Shown here: in pieces, positions 1 to 8,799 of the stretch | Layout: every line of letters starts with the position of its first letter | Position numbering within the stretch: the stretch's first letter is position 1 | Source of the DNA: Campylobacter sp. CCS1377 | GTDB lineage: Bacteria > Campylobacterota > Campylobacteria > Campylobacterales > Campylobacteraceae | DNA: 64,000 nucleotides | Assembly: GCF_040008265.1 (NCBI RefSeq) | Contig: NZ_CP155620.1 | Span: 620,001-684,000 of the forward strand | Direction: 5' to 3' | Position numbers and translations under genes: made by a program | The notes under the pieces: generated by a model | What the model was told of the DNA's origin: nothing | The model's database searches: none | Seen by the model: only the letters and a program-made list of their open reading frames with translations

Positions 1-1
1 A

Positions 2-1189
2 AGCGATGTGATTGTTGATGCTTCTATGCCTGCAATGCTTAAAAATGGTGCAAGATTGTGGGATAAAGAAGGCAAAGAAAAAGATACTAATGCAGTCATT
101 CCTGATCAAACTTATGCGACTATTTACGAGGCTGTAATTGAAGATTTGCGTAAGAATGGCACTTTGAATCCTGCAAAATTAGGCAGTGTTTCAAATGTGG
201 GTTTAATGGCCAAAAAAGCTCAAGAATACGGCTCGCATGATAAAACCTTTGTGGCTAAAGAAGATGGGACTTTTAAAATCATTGTTAATGGTAAAGTTTT
301 ATTGGAGCATAAGGTTAAGAAAGGCGATATCTATAGGGCTAATCAAGCTAAATTTGATGCGGTGTTAAATTGGATCGATTTAGGCATTGAAAGAGCTGAT
401 TTAACAAGTACCGAAGCGATTTTTTGGCTGGATAGCAAAAGAGCAAGCAATAAAATTATGATCGAATTGGTGCAAAATCGCTTGAAAGAAAAGGGTAAAA
501 ATATAGCTATTTTAGCGCCATATGATGCTTGTTTAAAAAGTTTAGAGCTTATCCGCGGAGGAAAAGATGTGATTTCTATCACAGGAAATGTGCTAAGAGA
601 TTATTTAACCGATCTTTTCCCTATTTTAGAGCTTGGAACTAGTGCAAAAATGTTATCTGTTGTGCCAATGTTAAACGGTGGAGCGATGTTTGAAACAGGA
701 GCGGGTGGTTCAGCACCGAAGCAAGTGGAACAATTAGTAGAAGAAAATCATTTGCGTTGGGATAGTTTGGGCGAGTTTTTAGCTTTACAAGCGAGTTTAG
801 AATTTTATGCCAATAAATGCAATCATCACAAAGCCAAAGTTTTGGCAGAATGTCTTGATGAAGCTATAGGAGAATGGCTTGAAAACAATAAAGCTCCATC
901 AAGAAAAGTCAAAGAAGATGATAATCGCACGAGTCATTTTTATTTGGCCATGTATTTTGCAAATCATTTAGCAAGACAAGCAAATGATATAGAACTTCAA
1001 AGCTTTTTTAAAGATATTGCTTTAGAGCTTTCTTCTAATGAAGAAAAAATTAGAGCTGAATTTAATGATGCACAAGGAGTTAAAGTTGATCTTGGCGGTT
1101 ATTATAAATTTGATGATGAAAAAGTAAATAAAATTATGCGTCCAAGTGCGACTTTTAATGCCATTATAGAAAAAATAGGACAAAGATGA
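2..1189 (+). CDS. icd: NADP-dependent isocitrate dehydrogenase, monomeric type (3' part)
   Basis: This is the C-terminal 395 residues of the monomeric isocitrate dehydrogenase, which oxidatively decarboxylates isocitrate to 2-oxoglutarate with NADP+ in the cytoplasm. The reading frame is open to the left window edge, so the N-terminal part lies outside. The monomeric enzyme is usually about 730-740 residues, so just over half is visible. The family call rests on overall recognition of blocks such as MLNGGAMFETGAGGSAPK and HLRWDSLGEFLAL, typical of the monomeric form and unlike the short homodimeric Icd. The stop codon overlaps the mdh start (ATGA), so the two are probably translationally coupled in a TCA-cycle operon. 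Confidence 0.93.
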   Translation, partial: SDVIVDASMPAMLKNGARLWDKEGKEKDTNAVIPDQTYATIYEAVIEDLRKNGTLNPAKLGSVSNVGLMAKKAQEYGSHDKTFVAKEDGTFKIIVNGKVLLEHKVKKGDIYRANQAKFDAVLNWIDLGIERADLTSTEAIFWLDSKRASNKIMIELVQNRLKEKGKNIAILAPYDACLKSLELIRGGKDVISITGNVLRDYLTDLFPILELGTSAKMLSVVPMLNGGAMFETGAGGSAPKQVEQLVEENHLRWDSLGEFLALQASLEFYANKCNHHKAKVLAECLDEAIGEWLENNKAPSRKVKEDDNRTSHFYLAMYFANHLARQANDIELQSFFKDIALELSSNEEKIRAEFNDAQGVKVDLGGYYKFDDEKVNKIMRPSATFNAIIEKIGQR

Positions 1190-2088
1190 AAATTGCAATC
1201 ATCGGAGCGGGTAATGTAGGCGGAAGTGTTGCTTATGCGATCATTTTAAGAGAATTTGCAACGCAAATTGTTTTAGTTGATATTAATGAAGATTTACTTT
1301 ATGCAAAAGAACTTGAACTTTCTCAAAGCATAGCGGCTTTAAATTTGGATATTGAGTTGATTTGTTCTACGGATTATTCTCATACAAAAAATTCAGATAT
1401 TGTGCTTTTTAGTGCAGGTTTTGCAAGAAAAGACGGACAAAGTAGAGAAGAGCTTTTGCAGCTTAATACCAACATAATGCTCGATTGTGCTAGAAAAATT
1501 AAAGAATTTAGCGCCGATCCGCTTTTTATTATCCTAACTAATCCGGTGGATTTTTTACTTAATACTCTTTATGAGAGTAAAATTTTTTCTTCCAAAAAGA
1601 TTGTTGCTATGGCAGGAGTTTTAGATAATGCTCGTTTTAAATATGAGCTTGCTAAAAAATTAAAAGCGAAAATTTCAAGTGTAGATACGAGATTAATTGG
1701 TTTTCATAATGATGATATGGTTTTGGTTAAATCTTATGCAAGTGTGAAAAATCAAAAAATAAGTGAACTTTTAAGTGAAGAAGAATTTGAAGATTTAGAA
1801 AATGAAGTAAAGACAGGAGGTGCTAAGGTTATAAAGCATTTGAAAACCTCGGCTTATTTGGCGCCTGCTAGTGCTTGTGTGAGAATGCTTGAGTCTATCA
1901 GGAGTGGAGAATTTTTGCCTATGAGTGTGATTTTGCATGGAGAATTTGGAGTGCAAAATAAAGCATTGGGAACGATGGCAAGATTAGGTTTAGAAGGTGT
2001 TGTTGAGATCATGAAACTTGATCTTAGCAACGAAGAAAAAGATAAAATAAAAAAATCATTAATAAAATATCAATACATAAAGGAATAA
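1186..2088 (+). CDS. mdh: malate dehydrogenase (lactate/malate dehydrogenase family)
   Basis: A 300-residue NAD-dependent 2-hydroxyacid dehydrogenase, most likely interconverting malate and oxaloacetate. The N-terminus has a Rossmann glycine motif (GAGNVGGS, residues 7-14) and an acidic residue (Asp32) that favours NAD over NADP. In the substrate loop (ARKDGQSR), Arg81 occupies the position that is Arg in malate dehydrogenases and Gln in lactate dehydrogenases, which supports malate as substrate. Asp147/Arg150 and His174 (GFHNDD) match the catalytic set. It overlaps icd by four bases and sits one base before sucC, so it is part of the TCA operon. A membrane malate:quinone oxidoreductase is also encoded in this window near 43 kb. 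Confidence 0.9.
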   Translation: MKIAIIGAGNVGGSVAYAIILREFATQIVLVDINEDLLYAKELELSQSIAALNLDIELICSTDYSHTKNSDIVLFSAGFARKDGQSREELLQLNTNIMLDCARKIKEFSADPLFIILTNPVDFLLNTLYESKIFSSKKIVAMAGVLDNARFKYELAKKLKAKISSVDTRLIGFHNDDMVLVKSYASVKNQKISELLSEEEFEDLENEVKTGGAKVIKHLKTSAYLAPASACVRMLESIRSGEFLPMSVILHGEFGVQNKALGTMARLGLEGVVEIMKLDLSNEEKDKIKKSLIKYQYIKE

Positions 2089-2089
2089 A

Positions 2090-3253
2090 ATGAATATACA
2101 TGAATATCAAGCAAAAGCGATTTTTGCAGATAATGGTATCCCTACTTTAAAGGGAAAAGTTGCATTTAGTGTTGATGAGGCTGTGGCAAATGCTAAAGAA
2201 TTAGGCGGTAGTGTTTGGGCAGTTAAAGCCCAAATTCACGCAGGTGGCCGTGGTCTTGGTGGTGGTGTTAAAATTGCTAAAAATTTAGATGAAGTAAAAG
2301 GCTATGCAAGTCAAATTTTAGGTATGAATTTGGTTACTCATCAAACAGGACCAGAAGGAAAACTCGTACAAAAGCTTTATGTAGAAAGTGGTGCAAATAT
2401 TGTAAAAGAATATTATTTGGCTATTTTGTTCAACAGAATGGCAGAACAAATCACCATTATCGCTTCAAGTGAAGGTGGGATGGATATAGAAAAAGTAGCT
2501 AAAGAAAGTCCAGAAAAAATTGCAAAAGTAGGCATTGATCCGCAAATTGGTTTTAAAATGTTCCATGGACTTGAAGTGGCAAAAGTTTTGGGACTTGACA
2601 AAGATGAAAGCAAAAAACTTATTTCTATGATAGCAAAGCTTTATAAGCTTTATATGGATAAAGATATGAATATGCTTGAAATCAATCCTCTAATCAAAAC
2701 TGCAGAAGGCGATTTCTATGCACTTGATGCAAAATGTAGTTTTGATGATAGTGCACTTTATCGTCACCCAGAAATTGCTGAGCTTAGAGATATCACAGAA
2801 GAAAATCCAGCTGAAAGAGAAGCGGCTGAATTTGGTTTAAGCTATGTAAAATTGGATGGCGATGTAGCTTGTATGGTAAATGGTGCTGGACTTGCAATGG
2901 CGACTATGGATATTATTAATTACAGTGGCGCAAAACCTGCAAATTTTTTAGATGTGGGTGGTGGTGCATCACCTGAAACGGTTGCAAAAGCTTTTGAAAT
3001 CATTTTAAGAGATAAAAATGTAAAAGTGATATTTATCAATATCTTTGGTGGTATTGTTCGTTGTGATAGAATTGCAAATGGAATTTTAGAAGCGACTAAA
3101 AATGTTGAGGTTAATATTCCAATTGTTGTTCGTCTTGATGGTACAAATGCAGCTGAAGCTAAGGCAATTTTAGATAATTCAAATCTTAAAAATATCAAAG
3201 CAGCCACCAATCTTAAAAATGGCGCAGAATTAGTAAAAAGTTTAGTAGGATAA
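2090..3253 (+). CDS. sucC: succinyl-CoA synthetase beta subunit
   Basis: This 387-residue protein is the ATP-grasp beta subunit of succinyl-CoA synthetase, which couples succinyl-CoA and succinate interconversion to nucleotide phosphorylation. It has the expected length and N-terminus (MNIHEYQAKAIF). It also has the ATP-grasp stretch KAQIHAGGRGLGGGVKIA (about residues 46-63), the LEINPL metal-binding segment near residue 200 and the C-terminal FINIFGGIVRCD motif. It follows mdh by one base and is followed by sucD after 9 bases, so the pair is expressed together. Confidence 0.97.
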   Translation: MNIHEYQAKAIFADNGIPTLKGKVAFSVDEAVANAKELGGSVWAVKAQIHAGGRGLGGGVKIAKNLDEVKGYASQILGMNLVTHQTGPEGKLVQKLYVESGANIVKEYYLAILFNRMAEQITIIASSEGGMDIEKVAKESPEKIAKVGIDPQIGFKMFHGLEVAKVLGLDKDESKKLISMIAKLYKLYMDKDMNMLEINPLIKTAEGDFYALDAKCSFDDSALYRHPEIAELRDITEENPAEREAAEFGLSYVKLDGDVACMVNGAGLAMATMDIINYSGAKPANFLDVGGGASPETVAKAFEIILRDKNVKVIFINIFGGIVRCDRIANGILEATKNVEVNIPIVVRLDGTNAAEAKAILDNSNLKNIKAATNLKNGAELVKSLVG

Positions 3254-3262
3254 GGATAAAAA

Positions 3263-4132
3263 ATGAGTATATTGGTTAATAAAAATACAAAAGTAATCGT
3301 TCAAGGTTTTACAGGTAAAGAGGCAACTTTTCATGCAGAACAATGTATGGCTTATGGTACAAATATAGTTGGAGGTGTAACCCCTCATAAAGGTGGGCAA
3401 ACTCATCTTGGAAAGCCAGTTTTTGATACCGTAGCTGATGCGGTTAAAGCTACAGGAGCTGATGTGAGCTTGATTTTTGTTCCTGCTTTTGCTGTGGGTG
3501 ATAGTGTGATTGAAGCAGCTGATGCGGGCATTAAACTTGCAGTTGTAATTACAGAGCATACTCCGGTTAAAGATATGATGTTTGCTAAGCAATATGCAAA
3601 TAAAAAAGGTATGAAAATCATAGGACCAAATTGCCCAGGAATTATCACTTCTGAAGAGTGTAAATTAGGCATTATGCCAGGATTTATCTTCAAAAAAGGT
3701 TGCGTAGGACTTATTTCAAAAAGTGGAACTTTAACTTATGAAGCAGCCAATCAAGTTGTTCAAGGTGGATATGGAATTTCTACTGCGGTAGGAATTGGGG
3801 GAGATCCTATTATAGGGCTTGCTTATAAAGAACTTTTGAGCGAATTTCAAAAAGATGATGAAACTAAAGCTATTGTAATGATAGGGGAAATTGGTGGTAG
3901 CTTAGAAGTGGAAGCAGCTAAATTTATTAAAGAAAATATTAGTAAACCTGTGGTAGCATTCATTGCTGGAGCGACTGCGCCAAAGGGTAAAAGAATGGGA
4001 CACGCAGGAGCAATTGTAGGCAGTGCAGATGAGAGTGCTGCGGCTAAAAAAGAAGCATTAAAGTCTTATGGAATTCATGTGGTAGATTCTCCAGCTTTAA
4101 TTGGCGAAGAAATTCAAAAAATATTAGGTTGA
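3263..4132 (+). CDS. sucD: succinyl-CoA synthetase alpha subunit
   Basis: The 289-residue alpha subunit partners SucC in the TCA cycle. The CoA-binding Rossmann region is at the N-terminus ([12 protein letters not shown]), followed by GPNCPGII and the active-site His247 in [11 protein letters not shown], which carries the phosphohistidine intermediate in this family. Length is normal. A Shine-Dalgarno-like AAGGATAAAA precedes the start. The adjacent oorDABC genes supply the succinyl-CoA used by this enzyme. Confidence 0.97.
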   Translation: MSILVNKNTKVIVQGFTGKEATFHAEQCMAYGTNIVGGVTPHKGGQTHLGKPVFDTVADAVKATGADVSLIFVPAFAVGDSVIEAADAGIKLAVVITEHTPVKDMMFAKQYANKKGMKIIGPNCPGIITSEECKLGIMPGFIFKKGCVGLISKSGTLTYEAANQVVQGGYGISTAVGIGGDPIIGLAYKELLSEFQKDDETKAIVMIGEIGGSLEVEAAKFIKENISKPVVAFIAGATAPKGKRMGHAGAIVGSADESAAAKKEALKSYGIHVVDSPALIGEEIQKILG

Positions 4133-4145
4133 TAAAGGAAAAATT

Positions 4146-4460
4146 ATGAGTATAGTAGCTCCAAAAGATACCCCTGTTTGGGTAAATGAGCATAGGTGTA
4201 AAGCTTGTAATATTTGCGTTAGCTATTGTCCTGCAGGAGTTTTAGCTATGCGTGATGATATTCATGCGGTTTTAGGACAAATGATAGAAGTTGTTCATCC
4301 TGAATCTTGTATAGGATGTAGCGAGTGCGAGGCGCATTGTCCGGATTTTGCTATTATGGTGGCAAAAAGAGAAGAGTTTAAATTTGCAAAACTCACAAGC
4401 GAAGCAAAAGATAGAGCTGAAGCTGTGAAAAAAAATAAATATAAAAAATTGAGTGCATAG
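4146..4460 (+). CDS. oorD: 2-oxoglutarate:acceptor oxidoreductase, delta (ferredoxin) subunit
   Basis: A 104-residue ferredoxin-like subunit of the four-subunit 2-oxoglutarate:acceptor oxidoreductase. This enzyme replaces 2-oxoglutarate dehydrogenase in Campylobacter and Helicobacter. Two 4Fe-4S binding motifs are visible: C18-x2-C21-x2-C24-x3-C28 and C55-x2-C58-x2-C61-x3-C65, each with a following proline. It passes electrons from the catalytic OorAB(C) subunits. It is the first gene of the oorDABC group, 13 bases after sucD and 8 bases before oorA, which points to a single transcript. Confidence 0.95.
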   Translation: MSIVAPKDTPVWVNEHRCKACNICVSYCPAGVLAMRDDIHAVLGQMIEVVHPESCIGCSECEAHCPDFAIMVAKREEFKFAKLTSEAKDRAEAVKKNKYKKLSA

Positions 4461-4468
4461 GATAGGAT

Positions 4469-5593
4469 ATGAGAGAAGTTATAGCAACAGGAAATGTTTT
4501 AATCGCTAAAGCTGCGATTGATTGTGGATGTAAATTTTTTGGAGGTTATCCTATCACTCCAAGTTCTGAAATTGCACATGAGTTAAGTCATTTATTGCCG
4601 GCAAATGATGGAACTTTTATTCAAATGGAAGATGAAATTTCGGGTGTGAGCGTGGCTATTGGTGCTGCAATGAGTGGTGTAAAATCAATGACTGCAAGTA
4701 GTGGTCCTGGAATTTCTTTAAAAGCAGAGCAAATTGGACTTGCGTTTATTGCTGAAATTCCGCTTGTAATTGTAAATGTTATGAGGGGTGGTCCATCAAC
4801 TGGACTTCCAACAAGGGTGGCACAAGGAGATTTATTTCAAGCAAAAGCGCCAACTCATGGAGATTTTGCAAGCATAGCTATCGCACCAGCATCTTTGGAA
4901 GAAGCGTATTTGCAAACTATAAGAGCTTTTAATTTGGCAGAAAAATATATGACTCCTGTATTTTTACTTATGGATGAAACTGTAGGACATATGAACGGAA
5001 AAGCAGTATTACCTGATTTAAAAGATATAGAGATTATAAACCGTAAAAAATTTACAGGCGATAAAAAAGATTATAAACCTTATGCAGCGGGCGAAAATGA
5101 ACCTGCAACGCTTAATCCATTCTTTACAGGTTATCGTTACCATGTAACAGGATTACATCATGGAGATATAGGATTTCCAACTGAAGATGGTGCTATAGTA
5201 AAGAAAAATATGGAAAGACTTATAGGTAAAATTAAAAACAATAGCGATGATATTTGTGCCTATGAAGAGTATATGATGGATGATGCTGAATTTTTAATCA
5301 TTGCTTATGGAAGTGTAAGTCGTTCAGCAAAAGAAGCTATCAATAGACTTAGAGAAGAAGGCTTAAAAGTAGGACTTTTCCGCCCAATTACTCTTTATCC
5401 AGTGGCTGAGAAAAAAATTGCAGAAGTTGTAGCCAAATTTAAAAAAGTAATGGTAAGTGAGCTAAATATGGGACAATATTTAGAAGAAATTGAAAGAGTA
5501 AGTTCTCGTCGCGATTTTATCAGTTTGCATCGTGCAAATGGTCGTCCTATCACTCCAAGTGAGATCATTGCTAAAGTAAAGGAGAATATATAA
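4469..5593 (+). CDS. oorA: 2-oxoglutarate:acceptor oxidoreductase, alpha subunit
   Basis: This 374-residue subunit matches the alpha subunit of 2-oxoacid:acceptor oxidoreductases, which convert 2-oxoglutarate and CoA to succinyl-CoA and CO2 while reducing an electron acceptor. The PYR-domain features GGYPITPSSEIAHEL (about residues 25-39) and the MTASSGPGISLKAEQIG segment (about residues 74-90) are typical, as is the GGPSTGLPT motif. It lies between oorD and oorB with short gaps, fixing the complex. The fold is oxygen-sensitive in relatives, fitting a microaerophile. Confidence 0.96.
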   Translation: MREVIATGNVLIAKAAIDCGCKFFGGYPITPSSEIAHELSHLLPANDGTFIQMEDEISGVSVAIGAAMSGVKSMTASSGPGISLKAEQIGLAFIAEIPLVIVNVMRGGPSTGLPTRVAQGDLFQAKAPTHGDFASIAIAPASLEEAYLQTIRAFNLAEKYMTPVFLLMDETVGHMNGKAVLPDLKDIEIINRKKFTGDKKDYKPYAAGENEPATLNPFFTGYRYHVTGLHHGDIGFPTEDGAIVKKNMERLIGKIKNNSDDICAYEEYMMDDAEFLIIAYGSVSRSAKEAINRLREEGLKVGLFRPITLYPVAEKKIAEVVAKFKKVMVSELNMGQYLEEIERVSSRRDFISLHRANGRPITPSEIIAKVKENI

Positions 5594-5594
5594 A

Positions 5595-6440
5595 ATGGCA
5601 TTTGATTATGATGAATACTTAAGGGTAGATAAACTTCCAACTCAATGGTGTTGGGGTTGTGGTGATGGTGTTGTTTTAAAATGTATTATCCGTGCTGTGC
5701 AAAAACTTGGTTGGAATATGGATGATGTTTGTTTGGTTTCGGGTATTGGTTGTAGTGGTAGAATGAGTTCTTATGTAAATTGTAATACCGTTCATACGAC
5801 TCACGGAAGAGCTATTGCTTATGCTACAGGTATAAAATTAGCCAATCCAAGCAAACATGTGATTGTGGTAAGTGGTGATGGCGATACTCTAGCAATTGGT
5901 GGAAATCATACCATTCATGGATGTCGTAGAAATATTGACTTAACTCATATTGTGATTAATAATTTTATCTATGGACTTACAAATTCACAAACCTCTCCTA
6001 CAACTCCGCAAGGATTTTATACTGTAACCGCTCAACATGGTAATATTGATCCAAATTTTGATGCATGTGAATTAACTAAGGCTGCTGGAGCTTCTTTTGT
6101 GGCAAGAGGCAATGTAATTGAAGCAAATAAACTAGAAAATTTGATTTATAAGGCTTTAGCGCATAAGGGTTATAGTTTTGTAGATGTTTTCTCAAACTGC
6201 CATATCAATTTAGGTAGAAAAAACAAAATGGGCGAAGCGGTGGCTATGCTTGATTGGATTAAAAATCGTGTAGTGGATAAGTCTAAATTTGATGGCTTGG
6301 ATTTTGAAGAAAGAAAAGATAAATTTCCTACAGGAATTTTGCATCAAGATGAAAGTAAAGCCGAGTATTGCCATGCTTATGAGGAAGTTCGAAGAGCGGC
6401 TAAAGAAAATAGAATGGTTGATTTAGGAGCTTTAAAATGA
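5595..6440 (+). CDS. oorB: 2-oxoglutarate:acceptor oxidoreductase, beta subunit
   Basis: A 281-residue thiamine-diphosphate-binding beta subunit. The N-terminal WCWGCGDG motif (residues 18-25) and the TPP/Mg motif VVSGDGDTLAIGGNH (about residues 94-108), followed by NNFIYGLTNSQTSPTTP, are characteristic of this family. It starts one base after the oorA stop region and its end overlaps the oorC start by four bases (ATGA), so it is part of the same operon and complex. Confidence 0.96.
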   Translation: MAFDYDEYLRVDKLPTQWCWGCGDGVVLKCIIRAVQKLGWNMDDVCLVSGIGCSGRMSSYVNCNTVHTTHGRAIAYATGIKLANPSKHVIVVSGDGDTLAIGGNHTIHGCRRNIDLTHIVINNFIYGLTNSQTSPTTPQGFYTVTAQHGNIDPNFDACELTKAAGASFVARGNVIEANKLENLIYKALAHKGYSFVDVFSNCHINLGRKNKMGEAVAMLDWIKNRVVDKSKFDGLDFEERKDKFPTGILHQDESKAEYCHAYEEVRRAAKENRMVDLGALK

Positions 6441-6994
6441 AATATCAATTAAGATTTGGCGGCGAAGGCGGACAAGGTGTTATTACTGCAGGAGAAATTT
6501 TAGCTGAAGCGGCGATTAAAGAAGGTCGCTATGCTTTTAAAGCTTCTACTTATACCTCGCAAGTTAGAGGGGGTCCTACTAAGGTTGATATTATTATCGA
6601 TGATAAGGAAATTCTTTTCCCTTATGCAGTAGAAGGTGAAGTTGATTTTATGCTTTCAACTGCAGATAAAGGCTATAAAGGATTTCGCGGTGGTGTAAAA
6701 GAGGGTGGTATCATAGTAGTGGAACCAAATTTAGTGCATCCTGAAAGCGAAGACTATAAAAAATGGCAAATTTTTGAAATTCCTATCATTACTATCGCAA
6801 AAGATGAGGTGGGAAATGTTGCTACTCAATCTGTTGTGGCACTTGCCATTGCTGCTTATATGAGCAAATGTATTGATTTAAATGTTTTAAAAGAAACCAT
6901 GCTTCATATGGTTCCTGCTAAGACAAGAGATGCAAATGCTAAGGCTTTTGATTTGGGTATTAAATACGCGCAAAATACAAAAGCACATTCTTAA
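6437..6994 (+). CDS. oorC: 2-oxoglutarate:acceptor oxidoreductase, gamma subunit
   Basis: The 185-residue gamma subunit of the 2-oxoacid oxidoreductase. The N-terminus RFGGEGGQGVITAGEIL (about residues 6-22) is the hallmark of the gamma domain, and TYTSQVRGGPTKVDI follows. It is the last gene of the TCA operon: a hairpin terminator begins four bases after the stop codon. Confidence 0.95.
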   Translation: MKYQLRFGGEGGQGVITAGEILAEAAIKEGRYAFKASTYTSQVRGGPTKVDIIIDDKEILFPYAVEGEVDFMLSTADKGYKGFRGGVKEGGIIVVEPNLVHPESEDYKKWQIFEIPIITIAKDEVGNVATQSVVALAIAAYMSKCIDLNVLKETMLHMVPAKTRDANAKAFDLGIKYAQNTKAHS

Positions 6995-6997
6995 TAT

Positions 6998-7018
6998 GAC
7001 GCCTTTTGGCGTCCTTTA
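6998..7018 (+). terminator. rho-independent terminator of the TCA operon
   Basis: A perfect 6-bp G+C-rich stem (GACGCC / GGCGTC) with a TTTT loop is followed by CTTTACT. It begins just after the oorC stop codon and ends the mdh-suc-oor transcript. Such G+C-rich hairpins are rare in this AT-rich genome. Confidence 0.85.
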
Positions 7019-7063
7019 CTCCGTAATTTTTTAAAATTAAACTGATTTTAATTGATAGGGTTT

Positions 7064-7087
7064 TATAATCTTAACTTTAAATATAAT
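7064..7087 (+). promoter_or_regulatory. sigma-70-type -10 elements upstream of the small-protein gene at 7104
   Basis: Two TATAAT hexamers are present at 7064-7069 and 7082-7087, between the oor terminator and the next gene. Campylobacter vegetative promoters depend mainly on the -10 box with T-rich DNA upstream, which is seen here. They probably start a new transcript covering the downstream hypothetical, prenyl synthase and hemA genes. Which of the two is used cannot be told from sequence. Confidence 0.55.
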
Positions 7088-7103
7088 TTTAAGGTAAAAG
7101 AAT

Positions 7104-7367
7104 ATGGATCTTTTTGATGAAATTTTAAATAAAACTCCCAAAGAAAAATTTATAGAAATCATACAAAATGGAAATTTGGGTGCTTTAGAAAAAGTTTTTG
7201 AAGAGTTTTTTTCTGAGCATATTGCCATGATAGAATTGCTGGAAAAGCAAGGTTTAAACGAAGGAGATGTGAAAAATTTTATACTTGAAAATGGGGATTT
7301 TATCACACAAAGACACAATGATATTTTTATAGAATTGGGTGCTAAAATTTTAGGTCATGAGGGCTGA
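7104..7367 (+). CDS. small conserved hypothetical protein
   Basis: An 87-residue acidic, helix-rich protein of unknown function. It lacks a signal peptide, membrane segment or cysteine motif, so it is probably cytoplasmic. It has its own promoter-like sequence and an AAGGTAAAAG ribosome-binding region. Its stop is two bases before the TTG start of the next gene, suggesting co-expression. I recall an equivalent gene in this position in C. jejuni but know no function. Confidence 0.8.
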   Translation: MDLFDEILNKTPKEKFIEIIQNGNLGALEKVFEEFFSEHIAMIELLEKQGLNEGDVKNFILENGDFITQRHNDIFIELGAKILGHEG

Positions 7368-7369
7368 TT

Positions 7370-7888
7370 TTGAAATTTTTATTTACTCTTTGCATTTGCG
7401 TTTTCGCCTTTGCGAGTGAGCCTATTTTTGAACACACTTATGAATTTGTTTTAAAAAAAGATGAAAGAGCCAGTGTGGAAATTAAAGAATTGGGCTTTGA
7501 AAATGAGGTGCAAAATTTTGATTTTTACTGGACTTTGTTTGATAATACTAATCTTATCGTTCATACAAAATTCAGAAAATATCCAAGACAGTTTGTCCTT
7601 TCTTTGCGTAGGAATTTAAATTGGGCAACTCAAACTTTGATCCCTGATTATAAAAATCCACATATTGATAGAGCAAGGCTTATTTTAGAATTTAGTGGCT
7701 ATAATAAGGGCTTAGCAACTTTTAAAGTTTATATAGAAGATAAGGAGTCTCGTTTAATGGTGGAATTCTTAGATCCAAGAAAAAAACCTTTGCAAAATCC
7801 ACCGCAAAACAATCAAGTGGTGCCCATGATTAATTTTAACGAGTCTCAAGTAAAACCGCTAAGGGGACAAGAAAATGATGCAAATTAA
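7370..7888 (+). CDS. secreted/periplasmic protein of unknown function
   Basis: This 172-residue protein begins with a short signal peptide (MKFLFTLCICVFAFAS, residues 1-16) and is probably exported to the periplasm. The mature part is rich in charged and aromatic residues and ends in a low-complexity Pro/Asn/Gln tail. The start is TTG, two bases after the previous stop. That start gives the signal peptide, which supports the choice. No enzyme motif is recognised. It precedes the prenyl synthase gene by 17 bases. Confidence 0.78.
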   Translation: MKFLFTLCICVFAFASEPIFEHTYEFVLKKDERASVEIKELGFENEVQNFDFYWTLFDNTNLIVHTKFRKYPRQFVLSLRRNLNWATQTLIPDYKNPHIDRARLILEFSGYNKGLATFKVYIEDKESRLMVEFLDPRKKPLQNPPQNNQVVPMINFNESQVKPLRGQENDAN

Positions 7889-7905
7889 GCTTTTAAGGAT
7901 ATGAA

Positions 7906-8799
7906 GTGCAAGAAATAGATGATTTGATAAGGCAGTATTTAGAAGAACTTGATTATGAACCTATTTTAACAATGCTTTCTGGTACAAAATCAGGTAAAAA
8001 AATGCGTTCTAAATTGCTTTTAGCTATTGCAGGTGAAAGCGAAAATTCTTTTAAAATTTGCGCTGTAATAGAGCTTATACATTTGGCGAGTTTATTGCAC
8101 GATGATATTGTTGATGAGAGTGAATTAAGGCGTGGAGCAAAATCTGTTAATGCGAAATTTGGCACAAAAAACGCTTTAATGCTTGGCGATATTTTGTATT
8201 CTAAGGCTTTTCATGAGTTAAGTAAAATGGAAGCAAAATTTGCAAATATCATTTCAGATGCGGTTGTAAAACTTGCCATAGGCGAACTTATGGATGTGAA
8301 TTTAAGCCAAAATTTTAATAACGATAAAAATCAATACTTAAAAATGATTTATAACAAAACAGCGGTTTTGATTGAAGCTAGCGCAAAATGCGGAGCTATT
8401 TTAGCTGGATATGATGAAGATGCTTTTGGGGAATACGGTAAAAATTTAGGACTTGCTTTTCAATTGATTGATGATATTTTAGATATTAAAGGTGATGAAA
8501 AGACGCTTGGAAAACCTGCCATGAGTGATTTTAAAGAAGGTAAAACAACTTTAGCTTATATTTATCTTTATGAAAAATTAAATACCCAAGATAAGAATTA
8601 TTTAAAAACTTTATTTAAAAAAGATTTAAATTCAGAAGAATTACAATGGTTGAAAATAAATTTGGAAAAACATCAAATTTTAGATTCTGTTATTGATTTA
8701 GCAAAAAATTATGGAATTTTGGCTTTAAAAGCTGTAGGAAAATATCAAAATAATGCTTTAAATCAAATTGTTGAAAATATGATAAATAGGAATTTTTAA
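7906..8799 (+). CDS. ispA: polyprenyl diphosphate synthase (trans-isoprenyl diphosphate synthase)
   Basis: A 297-residue trans-prenyltransferase that elongates allylic diphosphates with isopentenyl diphosphate. Both aspartate-rich motifs are visible: LLHDDIVDESELRRG (about residues 64-78) and LIDDILD (about residues 185-191). The first motif is DDxxD without the two-residue insertion of many bacterial farnesyl synthases, which hints at a longer product such as the menaquinone side chain. The symbol ispA follows common annotation of the orthologue and is less certain than the family. The start is GTG at 7906, since the nearby ATG is out of frame. The gene ends overlapping hemA by one base. Confidence 0.85.
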   Translation: MQEIDDLIRQYLEELDYEPILTMLSGTKSGKKMRSKLLLAIAGESENSFKICAVIELIHLASLLHDDIVDESELRRGAKSVNAKFGTKNALMLGDILYSKAFHELSKMEAKFANIISDAVVKLAIGELMDVNLSQNFNNDKNQYLKMIYNKTAVLIEASAKCGAILAGYDEDAFGEYGKNLGLAFQLIDDILDIKGDEKTLGKPAMSDFKEGKTTLAYIYLYEKLNTQDKNYLKTLFKKDLNSEELQWLKINLEKHQILDSVIDLAKNYGILALKAVGKYQNNALNQIVENMINRNF